From contig CAZXHT010000012.1 of NCBI GenBank assembly GCA_964640665.1, positions 22,596 to 86,595 on the forward strand: 64,000 nt of DNA, read 5' to 3'. How positions within the stretch are numbered: the stretch's first letter is position 1; each line of letters starts with the position of its first letter. The DNA comes from DATKYQ01 sp964640665. GTDB taxonomy: Bacteria; Myxococcota; B64-G9. The translations under genes were made by a program, and so were the position numbers. The notes under the pieces were generated by a model. That model was not told the DNA's origin, searched no databases, and saw only the letters and a list, made by a program, of their open reading frames with translations. This document shows positions 17,832-27,176 of the stretch, one piece after another.

Positions 17832-20138
17832 ATGCTTCGAACTCTTGCCGCTATTACCGCATTCGCAGCCATAGCGGTCCTTACTGGAGCATGCCAAGAT
17901 AAGGGCCCTGGTGAGGACAGGTCATTTTGCCCCGCCGGCGAGGATCTGGCGGCAGAAGTCGATCCCATGATCGGCACGCTGGGATCCGGAAACGTGGTTC
18001 CAGGCGCATTGGTACCGCACGGGATGGTCAAGCTCAGCCCGGACTCGGTCGTCGAATCGGGCTCTGTGGACGCCTATGAGTACGGCAGCGACGAGATCGA
18101 GGGCTTCAGCCACACCCATCTGCAGGGCCCCGGTGGGGGGGCTAACGGATACAGCCAGATCCTGTTGATGCCGGCCACGGGCACCCTGAAGACCGCCAGC
18201 GCCGACTATGCATCGACTTTTTCACATGCCGGCGAACAGGCATCACCGGGGTACTATGCAGTCACGCTCGATGACTATGACGTGCGGGCCGAGCTTAGCG
18301 CCACGGCGCACGCCGGCATTCAGCGCTACACTTTTCCGCATTCTGACAGCGCGCGTGTCCTGATCGACCTCGGCCACTCGCGCGGCGACTCTCGCGGCGG
18401 AAAAATCGAATTGGTCGACGATCATACTTTCGAAGGCTACGGCGTCTACAATGTCCATCCGCTTCTCGATCTATTGCTCAGTAACGACGACAGGATAATC
18501 GGACAGAGCACCGTCTACTTTCATGCCGTTTTCTCAAAGGCGTTTGAATCCCATGGCACCTGGCGCGGCAAGCCGGGCGAGACCGTCGTCAACCAGGGCG
18601 CGGACAGCGAGTCGGGGCCGTGGATCGGCGCCTTTGCGGGGTTCACAACAGAGGCGGACGAGACAATCGAGGTGCGCGTTGGCATCTCTTTGGTCGGCGT
18701 CGACCAGGCCAGGCGCAACCTGGAAGAAGAGATCGGCGAGCGCACATTTGACGAAGTGCGCAAGGCGGCAAGAGACGCCTGGAACTGTCGCCTGAACCGC
18801 GTTCAGGTCGAGGGAGGCACTCCCGCCCAGCGGCGTATCTTCTATACCGCCTTGTACCACACGCTCTTTGCGCCGGCCGACTACACCGAAGCGGGAGGAT
18901 ATTTCTTCTCGGGCTCCGACGGGGAAGGGGAGGTGTTCAACTGGGAAGACCGCCGTTTCTACACCGACGACTGGTGCGCCTGGGACACCTTCCGCACCTC
19001 GCGCCCGCTGGCGACGCTGGTCGAGCCCGGGACGGTCAGCGACGTGGTTGCCTCATACCTGCATCTTTACCAACAGGGCGGCTGGTTGCCCAAGTGCACC
19101 TGGCACGCCACCGGCTACTCGAGCGTGATGATCGGCAACCATGCCGTGTCGATCATCGCCGACGCTTATATAAAGGGTCTCGGCGACTACGATCATGATC
19201 TCGCCTGGGCGGCGATCGAAAAAAGCGCCACCATGGAAGATCCCGAAAGGCTGGTGGACGGCCTGTGCGGCTACGTCAACCTGGGCACCCCTCCTGACTA
19301 TCTCGAAAACGGTTACATCTCGCACGAGTGCGACGCGCACCAGTCGGCCTCGATGACGCTCGAGTACGCCTACGACGACTGGTGCATCTCCCGGGTGGCC
19401 GAGCAGATGGGTAAGACGGACGAAAGGGACGCCTTTCTGCAGAGAGCCCAGAACTACCGCAAGCAGTGGAACCAGCAGTCGACCTTCATGCAGGGCCGCC
19501 ACCGGGACGGAAGCTTTGTCGAGCCGTTCGATCCCACGGACGACGCAGACGCCAACGACTTCTGCGAGGCCACCAGCTGGATATACACCTGGTTCGTGCC
19601 TCACGATATTCCAGGGCTGATCGATCTGCTGGGCGGAGACGACGCCTTTTTGGCCAGGCTGGACGAGTTTTTCACAAACGGCCAGTTCGACATCTCAAAC
19701 GAGCCCAGCTTTCACGTGCCGTACCTGTACAATCTTGCCGGCCAACCCTGGCGGACGCAGGAACTGGTGCGCGAAATCCTGGCCGACGAATTCTCGGACG
19801 AGCCCGGCGGCCTGCCGGGCAACGACGACTCTGGTGCCACCAGCGCCTGGCTGGTATTCGCGGCAATGGGGTTGTATCCGCTCGCCCCCGGAGACGGCGC
19901 CTACCAGATCGCGAGCCCCTGGTTTGAGAAAATATCCTTGCAGCTGGACCCGGCCGTCTACCCGGGCAAGGAATTCGTCATCCGCGCTACCGGCGGCAAC
20001 GATACCAACAAGTATATCCAGTCGGCGAGCCTCAACGGGCAGCCTCTGACGGATACCAGGTTGACGCACGAACAGATAATCAGCGGCGGCGAACTGGATC
20101 TGGAAATGGGCCCGCAATCATCCGCCTGGGGCGAATGA
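17832..20138 (+). CDS. GH92-family alpha-1,2-mannosidase-like lipoprotein
   Basis: 768 residues from the ATG at 17832 (GGAG 7 nt upstream). Lipoprotein signal with lipobox LTGAC. It then matches glycoside hydrolase family 92: VDPMIGTLGSGNVVPGALVP, EGFSHTHLQGPGGG, a central FYTDDWCAWDTFRTSRPL, and the LPGNDDSGATSAWLVFAAMG segment followed by GLYPLAPGDGAYQIASPWF. GH92 enzymes are Ca-dependent exo-mannosidases; this one would act in the periplasm or at the surface on mannose-rich glycans. Its C-terminus (LEMGPQSSAWGE) looks like the natural GH92 end. Divergent from nuo. The stop lies within a few bases of where the neighbouring TPR gene breaks off. Confidence 0.92.
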   Translation: MLRTLAAITAFAAIAVLTGACQDKGPGEDRSFCPAGEDLAAEVDPMIGTLGSGNVVPGALVPHGMVKLSPDSVVESGSVDAYEYGSDEIEGFSHTHLQGPGGGANGYSQILLMPATGTLKTASADYASTFSHAGEQASPGYYAVTLDDYDVRAELSATAHAGIQRYTFPHSDSARVLIDLGHSRGDSRGGKIELVDDHTFEGYGVYNVHPLLDLLLSNDDRIIGQSTVYFHAVFSKAFESHGTWRGKPGETVVNQGADSESGPWIGAFAGFTTEADETIEVRVGISLVGVDQARRNLEEEIGERTFDEVRKAARDAWNCRLNRVQVEGGTPAQRRIFYTALYHTLFAPADYTEAGGYFFSGSDGEGEVFNWEDRRFYTDDWCAWDTFRTSRPLATLVEPGTVSDVVASYLHLYQQGGWLPKCTWHATGYSSVMIGNHAVSIIADAYIKGLGDYDHDLAWAAIEKSATMEDPERLVDGLCGYVNLGTPPDYLENGYISHECDAHQSASMTLEYAYDDWCISRVAEQMGKTDERDAFLQRAQNYRKQWNQQSTFMQGRHRDGSFVEPFDPTDDADANDFCEATSWIYTWFVPHDIPGLIDLLGGDDAFLARLDEFFTNGQFDISNEPSFHVPYLYNLAGQPWRTQELVREILADEFSDEPGGLPGNDDSGATSAWLVFAAMGLYPLAPGDGAYQIASPWFEKISLQLDPAVYPGKEFVIRATGGNDTNKYIQSASLNGQPLTDTRLTHEQIISGGELDLEMGPQSSAWGE

Positions 20139-20539
20139 GCCAAGCCGCCGACTATCGTCCAGACCCACCAGCGCTTGTACCATGGCCTTGATGTGGCGAC
20201 TTCTTGCTCGGCCCGGTCGATGATCTCCAACCTGGCCGGATGCCGGATGTCGCCGAATTGCCGCAGCTGTGAAAAATGTTCTCCCTCGGCCAAGGCATAC
20301 CAACTCAGCGTGTCCTTGGCCCCCGCGATGTGGTAAATATGCAGGAGTTGATCGCGGGAGTTGCCCTTTTCTTGCTTTGCCTGTTGAATCAGGCTGAGTG
20401 CTTTTTCAAAATCGAGTTCAGCGTAGGCGCTGGTGGCCGCTTTGATTTTCTGGCCGGCCACGGGTGATTTGGCCCTGGTGTCCAAGGACAGGCTAACGAT
20501 GAACCCACAAAAAACAAAAGCGAAAAAGAGTCTTTGCAT
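19958..20539 (-). pseudogene. 3'-truncated secreted repeat protein (TPR/PEGA-type remnant)
   Basis: The 5' end is intact: GGAGGG before the ATG at 20539, then a signal peptide (MQRLFFAFVFCGFIVSLSLD) and a helical repeat part (YAELDFEKALSLIQQAKQEK). It reaches RPWYKRWWVWTIVGG, the cytoplasm-to-membrane junction typical of secreted TPR/PEGA-domain proteins, where a Gly/Ala-rich helix should follow. Instead, near 20140, the frame enters the antisense of the GH92 3' end and continues as unrelated sequence to 19958. I read this as a gene cut by a rearrangement at the GH92 stop codon. Whether the chimeric tail is ever made is unknown. Confidence 0.6.
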
Positions 20540-20642
20540 GGAAACCCTCCACTCAACCGGCCAAGCACGGCACCAGTAGAAACGGTTCTATCCATGGTAA
20601 CAATACAAGCCAGAGCGCGCAAAATATTATTTGTGCTTGGCG

Positions 20643-21572
20643 TCAGGGCTGGGGAGCCTTGTCTGGAAATATGCCGGTTTCCTCGTACTCCTTGATGGCC
20701 GGGATTAGCAGGTTGGGATAGTCGGTCTGCAAGAGGTCCACGCCTGCGGAGACGAATTCTCCCCATTCGGTGTAATCGCCTACCAGGGACAGGATGTCCC
20801 CCAGCGCCAGCACGTCCTGCTGGGCCTTGAGCCCGGCGGCGTGGATGGCCGCGGTCAGATCTGGCTCTGGGGCGGGACTGCCGATCTCGACGATCTTCAG
20901 AGTGGGCAGCTCGGCAAGCGTAGCCTGCAGCTCGTCTTGTGATTCGATGGGGGGCATGACCAGCAGGCTGTCGTCCGCGGCGAACATGGGCGCGATCTTG
21001 CCCAAGTCGTCGCGCACCAGGGCTACCTGCTGGTACGACCCGGCCTGAATGGCCGCCAAAACAAGATCCGTGCGATCGGTCTTCTGGTCGACGTAGAGCA
21101 TGATGTCCAGCGACTTCGCCAGCGCCAGCGCGTCCGAAAAGAGAGGCACCCGCGAATCATCGGGATCGTCCGGGTCGCTGTCGTCGAGGAGCAGCGTTTG
21201 GATCTGGGCCCAGGTCATCGTATCGACCTTGCCGCTGCCGTCGGTGGTGCGGTCGACGTCCGAGTCGTGCATCAGCACCAGCACTTCATCTTCGGTATGG
21301 CGGACGTCGAGTTCGGAGAAATCCGCGCCGACCTCGGCCGCGGTGCGAATGGCCGTAAGCGAATTTTCCGGGTGCTCGAGATGATAGCCGCGGTGTGCGG
21401 CTACCATCAGGCGCGGACAATCGGGGGCGACCAGGCACTCGTAGGCGCTCAGAGTTTGTTGCTGGCCGCCGTCGCCGTCCAACCCCCCGTCGTTGCCGCC
21501 GCCGCCGGATCCGCAGGCGACCGCCAGGGCGGCAAGCGTCACGATAAAGAGGATATTTCTCGCTGGACGCAT
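20643..21572 (-). CDS. Glycerophosphodiester phosphodiesterase lipoprotein
   Basis: 309 residues. Signal with lipobox (LAVAC), a Gly/Asp-rich linker, then a GDPD domain: MVAAHRGYHLEHPENSLTAI contains the HRG...PENS motif, SELDVRHTEDEVLVLMHDSD holds the metal-binding E-D pair and the second catalytic His, and DRTTDGSGKVDTMTWAQI follows in the usual order. It would cleave glycerophosphodiesters to glycerol 3-phosphate and an alcohol at the envelope. It starts 12 bp after the SDR gene, so the two form a likely operon. Confidence 0.92.
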   Translation of the reverse strand: MRPARNILFIVTLAALAVACGSGGGGNDGGLDGDGGQQQTLSAYECLVAPDCPRLMVAAHRGYHLEHPENSLTAIRTAAEVGADFSELDVRHTEDEVLVLMHDSDVDRTTDGSGKVDTMTWAQIQTLLLDDSDPDDPDDSRVPLFSDALALAKSLDIMLYVDQKTDRTDLVLAAIQAGSYQQVALVRDDLGKIAPMFAADDSLLVMPPIESQDELQATLAELPTLKIVEIGSPAPEPDLTAAIHAAGLKAQQDVLALGDILSLVGDYTEWGEFVSAGVDLLQTDYPNLLIPAIKEYEETGIFPDKAPQP

Positions 21573-21584
21573 GTTCCTGCTCCG

Positions 21585-22388
21585 CTAACTGCCGGCCAGG
21601 AAGAAATTGCTAGTGCGGGCGATTATGCTGCTGGCGAAGGGAATGATGCGCGCGTAGTAACCGATGTCGTTGATGATACTGACCTTTTCTACCTTGCGTT
21701 TGCGCCTGGCGGCCTCGAAGATGATTCGCCCGACCTTCTCGGGGGTTGACGAATAGTAGGGCAGCAGCTTCATCGACATTCGCGCGCCGAAGGTCTTGGC
21801 CTCGACAGTGTCGTAGAAGCCGGTATTGACCATGAAGGGATAGACAGTCGTCACCTGGATGCGGTGCTTGCGCAACTCGAAGTGCAGAATCTCCGACATC
21901 GCCCCCAGCGCGGCCTTAATGGCGGCGTAGGCGCCCCAGGTGGGCAGCCGAAAGAAGGCCTGGCCGGAAGATACGTTCACGATTTGACCACAGCGCCGCT
22001 CGATCATCGAGGGCAGGAAGGCGTAGATATGATGCAGCGGACCCATCAGGTTGATGTCGATCAACCGGCGCCATGTCTCGAGCGACGTCTCCGCCAACTC
22101 GCCGTGATAGCCGATGCCGGCGTTGTTGATCAGGATGTCCAACTTACCGATATCGGAAAGCACCCATGCGGCCAACTCAAAGACAGCCTGGCGGTTGGAC
22201 ACGTCCACCACGCGCGAATGAACCGCAGCCGTCTTGCCGATCTCCTCTGCCACACCAGCCAGCGCCTCGGCATCGATATCGGTCAAGATGAGCTCACTGC
22301 CTGCTTGAGCGAACTCCTGCGCGATACATAGCCCGATGCCCTTTGCCGCGCCTGTGACCAGCACCCGTTTCCCTTGCATGTCGTCCAT
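21585..22388 (-). CDS. Short-chain dehydrogenase/reductase
   Basis: 267 residues, classical SDR: Rossmann motif VLVTGAAKGIG (TGxxxGIG), LILTDIDAEAL (Asp after beta-2, favouring NAD over NADP), the LINNAGIGYHG motif, catalytic Ser in IVNVSSGQAFFR, and YAAIK (YxxxK). It ends with a basic helix and a hydrophobic tail. The substrate is unknown; relatives act on lipids, steroids or polyols. Met1 and Met4 are both possible starts. Confidence 0.92.
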   Translation of the reverse strand: MDDMQGKRVLVTGAAKGIGLCIAQEFAQAGSELILTDIDAEALAGVAEEIGKTAAVHSRVVDVSNRQAVFELAAWVLSDIGKLDILINNAGIGYHGELAETSLETWRRLIDINLMGPLHHIYAFLPSMIERRCGQIVNVSSGQAFFRLPTWGAYAAIKAALGAMSEILHFELRKHRIQVTTVYPFMVNTGFYDTVEAKTFGARMSMKLLPYYSSTPEKVGRIIFEAARRKRKVEKVSIINDIGYYARIIPFASSIIARTSNFFLAGS

Positions 22389-22525
22389 CTAGTATCTCCT
22401 CATTTGCTGACGTTAATCTTACTTCTACAACAACTCCGGCAGACTTATCAACACTGACGAGATTTTGTATCATTCGTGTTTGACAGCGGCAGTCCGTATG
22501 TGAGAGGCAAAGCGTCGAGAGTGCA

Positions 22526-23779
22526 ATGCAGATGCGAATAGAACATCACCAGACGAGCGAACCTTCGGACGCGGAACGCGTGCGGCTTCTTGCCTTTGCC
22601 GCGCGCATCAAAAAGACGAAACCAATAGCGACGATCTGCCTGCTGGCGGCGTGCGGGATCATGTTCGCTTTGCAACTCGCCTGGTCGGGCATCGATTACA
22701 CTCCCGGGATGGTGCGCCTGGGCGCCAACGTACCGCAACTGGTCAAAGACGGCCAATGGTATCGCCTGGTAAGCTGCATGTTCCTGCACGGGGGAGTCGA
22801 GCACCTGTTGATGAACATGTTCGTGCTCTACTACCTGGGCGGCTTCACCGAGCGCCTGCTCGGGACGCGGCGTTTCCTGGCTCTCTACGCGCTTTCGGGG
22901 CTTTGCGGCTCGATGGCCAGCGCTTTTATATCGGGCGGACATATCAGCCTGGGCGCCTCGGGCGCCATGTGGGGAATGCTGGGCGGCCTGGCGGCGCTGG
23001 CTTTTCGACCGGGCGGCTTGGTGCCTGCGACCTTCCTGCCGCGGCTGAAGCGCGCGGCGCTCATCAACCTGGCAATCAACGTTCCGGTCTCGTTCCTTCC
23101 GCGGGTCGACATGTTTGCCCACTTCGGCGGCGGTATTGCAGGCGCATTGCTGATCGGCTCGGGGCTATTGACACAGGGACTGGATCTTGCCGAGGAACGG
23201 GCAGTGCCTGTCGCCGGAGCAGCTGTAGGCTGGCTCTCACCGGCGTCGGTGCTGGCGGCGGGAATGCTGCTGGCCGGCCCGATCTGGGCCGTCTGTGCGG
23301 GTTCGCCCTGGCAGCTTGGCGGGCCTGTGAGCTGGCACGAGTATCGCTTGGGCGAGACCGGTTTGTCGGTGAAAATTCCCTCCTGTCTGTCAAATGAGCC
23401 CCGGGCAATTCAAAGAGAGGATGGCGCATACGAGTTCGTGGCCGGCAGCCTCGAGACGGACCCGGTCTTGCTCGATTTCCTGGTCGTGCCGCTTGAAGGG
23501 TCGGGCTTGGATTCGAGTGAATTACAAGCCGGGATCGAACAACTCAAGAACCTGCGTCAAATCAAGGTCCCCGATGGCGCCAGCCGGACGGAAAAGGTGC
23601 GCGAGAGGCTGATAGGCGGCAGAAAGACGGTAGAAGATGCCTTCGAGTACAATAACGGCTTGAAATTACGGCGTTTCAGCCAGATTGTCCCCGGATGGAT
23701 CATCCAACTAGAGGCCGTGATCTGGCCAGGTGCGCCCGAAAACCTGCACCTGGACATCGAGCGGGCTCTCGCGCCCTGA
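22526..23779 (+). CDS. Rhomboid-family intramembrane serine protease with C-terminal soluble domain
   Basis: 417 residues. The rhomboid core spans about 35-230: WYRLVSCMFLHGGVEHLLMN (conserved HGG..HLLMN), SLGASGAMWGMLGG with the catalytic Ser in GASGA, and VDMFAHFGGGIAGALL with the catalytic His in AHFGGG. It cleaves transmembrane substrates within the inner membrane. Residues about 270-417 form an extra soluble domain (WHEYRLGETGLSVKIPSCLS, later VIWPGAPENLHLDIERAL) which I cannot assign. The start ATG at 22526 has GAGAG upstream; ATG at 22532 is also possible. Confidence 0.9.
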   Translation: MQMRIEHHQTSEPSDAERVRLLAFAARIKKTKPIATICLLAACGIMFALQLAWSGIDYTPGMVRLGANVPQLVKDGQWYRLVSCMFLHGGVEHLLMNMFVLYYLGGFTERLLGTRRFLALYALSGLCGSMASAFISGGHISLGASGAMWGMLGGLAALAFRPGGLVPATFLPRLKRAALINLAINVPVSFLPRVDMFAHFGGGIAGALLIGSGLLTQGLDLAEERAVPVAGAAVGWLSPASVLAAGMLLAGPIWAVCAGSPWQLGGPVSWHEYRLGETGLSVKIPSCLSNEPRAIQREDGAYEFVAGSLETDPVLLDFLVVPLEGSGLDSSELQAGIEQLKNLRQIKVPDGASRTEKVRERLIGGRKTVEDAFEYNNGLKLRRFSQIVPGWIIQLEAVIWPGAPENLHLDIERALAP

Positions 23780-23844
23780 TGCAAGTATTTCACGATGTTT
23801 CTCTTGACATTCAGGTTATGACATGCCACTCTACGATCCGTAAG

Positions 23845-23871
23845 TTGGATGTCCGCCTCGTCGGTTATAAT
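23845..23871 (+). promoter_or_regulatory. Candidate promoter of the cold-shock gene with a long leader
   Basis: A perfect -10 box TATAAT (23866-23871) with a TTGGAT -35-like element 15 nt before it. Transcription from about 23878 would give a 5' leader of roughly 135 nt before the cspA-like ATG, matching the long structured leaders known for cold-shock genes. The spacer is short, so the -35 assignment is weak. I see no known riboswitch in the leader. Confidence 0.45.
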
Positions 23872-24013
23872 TCTCCACAAGAATAATAAAACGAGGGGTG
23901 GTGAAAAAGCAACGTGAGCGCCGAGCGTGATCGGCGCGTTACAGACCCGGTGACTCGCCGTTTGCGGATGTGCCGTGGGGGCGGGGGCTGGGTAAAGAAA
24001 GAGGAGTAGAAGT

Positions 24014-24214
24014 ATGAAGACGGGTAAAGTGAAGTGGTTCAACAACTCCAAGGGTTACGGATTCATCGAGCAAGAGGATGGCGACGACGTCTTCGTCCAT
24101 TTCTCGGCGATTCGGACGGAGGGGTTCAAGACTCTCAACGAAGGTGACGCCGTCGAATTTGACGTCACTGAAGGACCCAAGGGCCTGCAGGCCAAGGACG
24201 TGATGATCGTCTAG
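24014..24214 (+). CDS. Cold-shock protein (CspA family)
   Basis: 66 residues, a single cold-shock domain. RNP1 (NNSKGYGFIEQ) and RNP2 (DDVFVHFSAI) are both intact; it starts TGKVKWFN and ends GLQAKDVMIV. It binds single-stranded RNA/DNA and acts as an RNA chaperone. GAGGAG precedes the ATG, and a strong terminator follows. Confidence 0.97.
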   Translation: MKTGKVKWFNNSKGYGFIEQEDGDDVFVHFSAIRTEGFKTLNEGDAVEFDVTEGPKGLQAKDVMIV

Positions 24215-24241
24215 ACAGTCGCAGTTTTCTTTGGAGACAAG

Positions 24242-24273
24242 GAGCCGGGCCGGAAGGTCCGGCTCTTTTTTTC
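24242..24273 (+). terminator. Rho-independent terminator after the cold-shock gene
   Basis: A GC-rich stem of 10 bp (GAGCCGGGCC and GGTCCGGCTC with one G.T pair) and a 4-nt loop are followed by eight T. It ends at the 3' end of asnS on the other strand, so it may serve as the boundary between the two convergent genes. Confidence 0.9.
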
Positions 24274-25672
24274 AAAACTCCGCCTGGCGCGGCGCCCGGG
24301 GGAAAGGAATCACATCGCGGATGTTGGCCATTCCGGTGCAGAACTGGACCAGGCGTTCGAAACCCAGGCCGAAGCCGGCGTGCGGCACCGTGCCGTAGCG
24401 CCTCAGGTCGCGGTACCACCAGTAGTCTGCGGGGTTGAGGTCCATCTCGACAATACGCCTGTCGAGCATTTCGAGTCTTTCTTCGCGCTGCGAGCCGCCG
24501 ATGATCTCGCCGATCTTGGGAACCAGCACGTCCATGGCCGCGACCGTCTTTCGGTCGTCATTTTGGCGCATGTAGAAAGCCTTGATGCCTTTTGGGTAGT
24601 TGACGACAATGAGCGGTTGCTTGAAATGCTCCTCGGTCAGGTAACGCTCATGCTCGCTCTGCAGGTCGGCGCCCCACTCGACCGGGAACTCGAATTTCCG
24701 CTTGGCCTTGGCGAGCACGTCTATGGCTTTGTCGTAGCTTATCCGTAAAAAAGGCTGCTCGACGACGTTTCTGAGCCGGGCAATCAGGCCCTTGTCCACG
24801 CGCAGATCGAAGAAGCCCAGGTCGTCCGCGCGCCGGGTGAGCAGGTCGTCGAAAATGTATTTCAGAAATTCCTCGGCCAGGTCCGCGTTGTCGTCGAGGT
24901 CGGCGAAGGCCAACTCGGGTTCGATCATCCAGAACTCGGACAGGTGCCGGCTGGTGTTGCTGTTCTCGGCCCGGAAGGTCGGGCCGAAAGTGTAGACCCT
25001 GGACAGTGCGCAACAGTATGTCTCGACGCTGAGTTGGCCGGAGACCGTCAGACGCGACTCGCGCCCGAAAAAGTCCTTGTCGAAATCCACCCGGCCGTCC
25101 GCCCCCAAAGGCAAGTTAAGAAGATCGAGGGTCGAGACGCGAAACATCTCACCCGCCCCCTCGCAGTCGTTGGCGGTGATGATCGGCGTATGGATGTAGT
25201 AGAAATCGCGCTCATCGAAGAAGCGGTGTATGGCCTGCGCCAGGCAATGACGCACTCGGGCCACCGCGCCGAAGGTGTTGGTGCGCGAGCGCAGGTGGGC
25301 AACCTCTCGCAGGTACTCGAAAGAATGCCGCTTGGCGCTTATGGGGTAGCTGTCGGGGTTATCTACCCAGCCGATAACCCGCACCTGGTTGGCCCTGATC
25401 TCCTGCCTTTGCCCCTTGCCCTGTGACTCGACCAGCACACCGTCCACCTCGACAGAGCAGCCCGTGGTGATCTTCTCAATCTCGGTGGCGTAGTTGACAA
25501 GGCCCGCGGGCGCCACCACCTGGATAGCATCGAAACAGGTGCCGTCCGAAACGGCGATGAAGGACAGGCCGCCCTCGGCCTTGGAACCGCGCCGGGTGCG
25601 GACCCAGCCCTTGACGGTCAGTTCGGTGCCCACTGGCGCAACCAACGCGTCTTTTATCTTCAGCCAAGCCAT
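24272..25672 (-). CDS. asnS: Asparaginyl-tRNA synthetase
   Basis: 466 residues from the ATG at 25672 (GAGGTAAGT directly before it). N-terminal OB fold for anticodon binding (VKGWVRTRRGSKAEGGLSFI), then the class IIb catalytic core: motif 2 TFRAENSNTSRHLSEFWMIE and motif 3 GFGLGFERLVQF. Features that separate AsnRS from AspRS (ENSNTSRHLSEFWM, YWWYRDLRRYGTVPHAG) are present. It charges tRNA-Asn in the cytoplasm. It lies 57 bp after the M23 gene on the same strand. Confidence 0.97.
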   Translation of the reverse strand: MAWLKIKDALVAPVGTELTVKGWVRTRRGSKAEGGLSFIAVSDGTCFDAIQVVAPAGLVNYATEIEKITTGCSVEVDGVLVESQGKGQRQEIRANQVRVIGWVDNPDSYPISAKRHSFEYLREVAHLRSRTNTFGAVARVRHCLAQAIHRFFDERDFYYIHTPIITANDCEGAGEMFRVSTLDLLNLPLGADGRVDFDKDFFGRESRLTVSGQLSVETYCCALSRVYTFGPTFRAENSNTSRHLSEFWMIEPELAFADLDDNADLAEEFLKYIFDDLLTRRADDLGFFDLRVDKGLIARLRNVVEQPFLRISYDKAIDVLAKAKRKFEFPVEWGADLQSEHERYLTEEHFKQPLIVVNYPKGIKAFYMRQNDDRKTVAAMDVLVPKIGEIIGGSQREERLEMLDRRIVEMDLNPADYWWYRDLRRYGTVPHAGFGLGFERLVQFCTGMANIRDVIPFPRAPRQAEF

Positions 25673-25729
25673 ACTTACCTCGAGGCCGGAGTGCAGACAG
25701 AGGATAGTTGAAGAGTGCAGGGTTTTCAA

Positions 25730-27007
25730 TCAGAAGATGACCACCATCGAGCCGAGGGGAATCTTGTCAAATGCGTTGCGCATGTCGTGCCGTTGAAGCA
25801 GGATTTTACCCGCGGGTAACTGGCAGGGAAAGCGGCCAGCCGCTTGGTTCGACCATTCTTCGATTTCGACTCCAGGGACGGCAGCGGGTGCCGGCAAGAT
25901 GTGAGCGGTCGGCTTGCGTTGTTTCCAGGCCCAGCCGATCTCGGCCGCGGCGCTGTCCGAGATGTGTCCCAGGTCGTGCTCCCGGGCAACGTCGAAACGG
26001 TTGGGGTAGTTGAGCGCCAGCCGGAAGCCGCCGGCGATTTTTACAAGATGGTTGCCGAGTACCAGAGAGTGCTTGGCGACAACGAAATACATGCCAAGCG
26101 GCAGGCCGCGCTCAGCGACGCTGCCGTCAGCGGTCGCGCCCCTGCCCAGTCCCACCGGGAACTGAAGCAAAGTGCGGCCGCTGTCGTAGAGGCGCATGCG
26201 GCCCGAGCGCGAGTCGACCAGCGCCAAACGCTTCTCGCGGGGCGGGACGAACAACTCACGGTGCGAACGAATGAAGGGGGAGGGAGCGGCGTAGTTCTTG
26301 CGGATCCAGTCGCGCGACTTTTTGGCTGCCGAGGGCCAGAAGGTCGCCTTTATCGTCTCGTTCAGACGCAACTCAAAATGCAGGTGAGCGAAGAAGCGCT
26401 TGAGCGGATCCCTGCCGATCTCGCCGATCGCCTGCCGCCTGGATACAATCTGGCCCGCCGAGACGTGCATCTTCGCCAGGTGCACGTACACCGAACGGAT
26501 GCGGCGCTTGAGATGGTTCTCGTAGTAGCTGTGCTGGATCATGACCACGCAGCCGGAAGGCTGGCCGCAGTTCTTGGCGAAGACCACCTTGCCGGCCGCG
26601 ACGGCATGCACAGGCTGGCCGAGATCGCTGTTGGCCCCGCCGTCTCCGTTCCAGTCTTCGGCCGGGTGGATTCCATATGTGTACCACTCGCAGAAATGAG
26701 TCGAGACGTGCCAGCCGTGATGGGTCTTGCCGGTCTGCTTGTCGGTGTAGTCGCCGTCACCGTCGGCGTCGCCGACCGGAAAGTCGAAGCCGTCGGCCGG
26801 GGGGATGTCGGTGCTCAGGTAGCGGGAGAAGGAGTCGTCGGGATCAACAGGAGGGACTTTCGGGAGCGGTGGTGGGGTGGGGGCTTTTGTAGTCCGCGTA
26901 TGGGCGACCGACACCGACCCGGCCTCGGATATCAGGATCAGAAAGGTCCATACCGCCAGGTTGGCCGCGATGGCGAGCAGGATTGCTTTTGTGATGTCTT
27001 TTTTCAT
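25730..27007 (-). CDS. M23 (LytM) peptidase-like protein with decayed L,D-transpeptidase (YkuD/YafK-like) domain
   Basis: 425 residues. An N-terminal membrane anchor (AILLAIAANLAVWTFLILIS) and Pro-rich linker lead to an M23 domain: IHPAEDWNGDGG, then LGQPVHAVAAGKVVFAKNCG, and AHLHFELRLN. The zinc motifs deviate from the classical HxxxD but the AHLHFEL end is canonical. From about residue 275 a YkuD/YafK-like fold follows (LALVDSRSGRMRLYDSGRTL, FPVGLGRGATADG, LALNYPNRFD). The last part AGKILLQRHDM aligns with the GCIRMxNxD active site, but Lys401 sits where the catalytic Cys should be and no HG motif precedes it. It is probably a non-catalytic binding domain. Confidence 0.75.
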   Translation of the reverse strand: MKKDITKAILLAIAANLAVWTFLILISEAGSVSVAHTRTTKAPTPPPLPKVPPVDPDDSFSRYLSTDIPPADGFDFPVGDADGDGDYTDKQTGKTHHGWHVSTHFCEWYTYGIHPAEDWNGDGGANSDLGQPVHAVAAGKVVFAKNCGQPSGCVVMIQHSYYENHLKRRIRSVYVHLAKMHVSAGQIVSRRQAIGEIGRDPLKRFFAHLHFELRLNETIKATFWPSAAKKSRDWIRKNYAAPSPFIRSHRELFVPPREKRLALVDSRSGRMRLYDSGRTLLQFPVGLGRGATADGSVAERGLPLGMYFVVAKHSLVLGNHLVKIAGGFRLALNYPNRFDVAREHDLGHISDSAAAEIGWAWKQRKPTAHILPAPAAVPGVEIEEWSNQAAGRFPCQLPAGKILLQRHDMRNAFDKIPLGSMVVIF

Positions 27008-27176
27008 GGCTGAAACTCTCCGGCATTTCGAAACCTCCTGGCATTACGAAGTATTGCATTATGCGTGCCATGAGTGAGATAGAGTGTTTCCGGTGTCTTG
27101 CGAATTGAGGCGGGCGCCGCATGTAATAACATTGACACGCAGGCGTGCCATATTTTCCACACCATCAGGAATGTGT

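Noticed and set aside
23880..24010. Riboswitch in the cold-shock leader
   Set aside because: The leader has GC-rich hairpins but I could not match any known riboswitch core.
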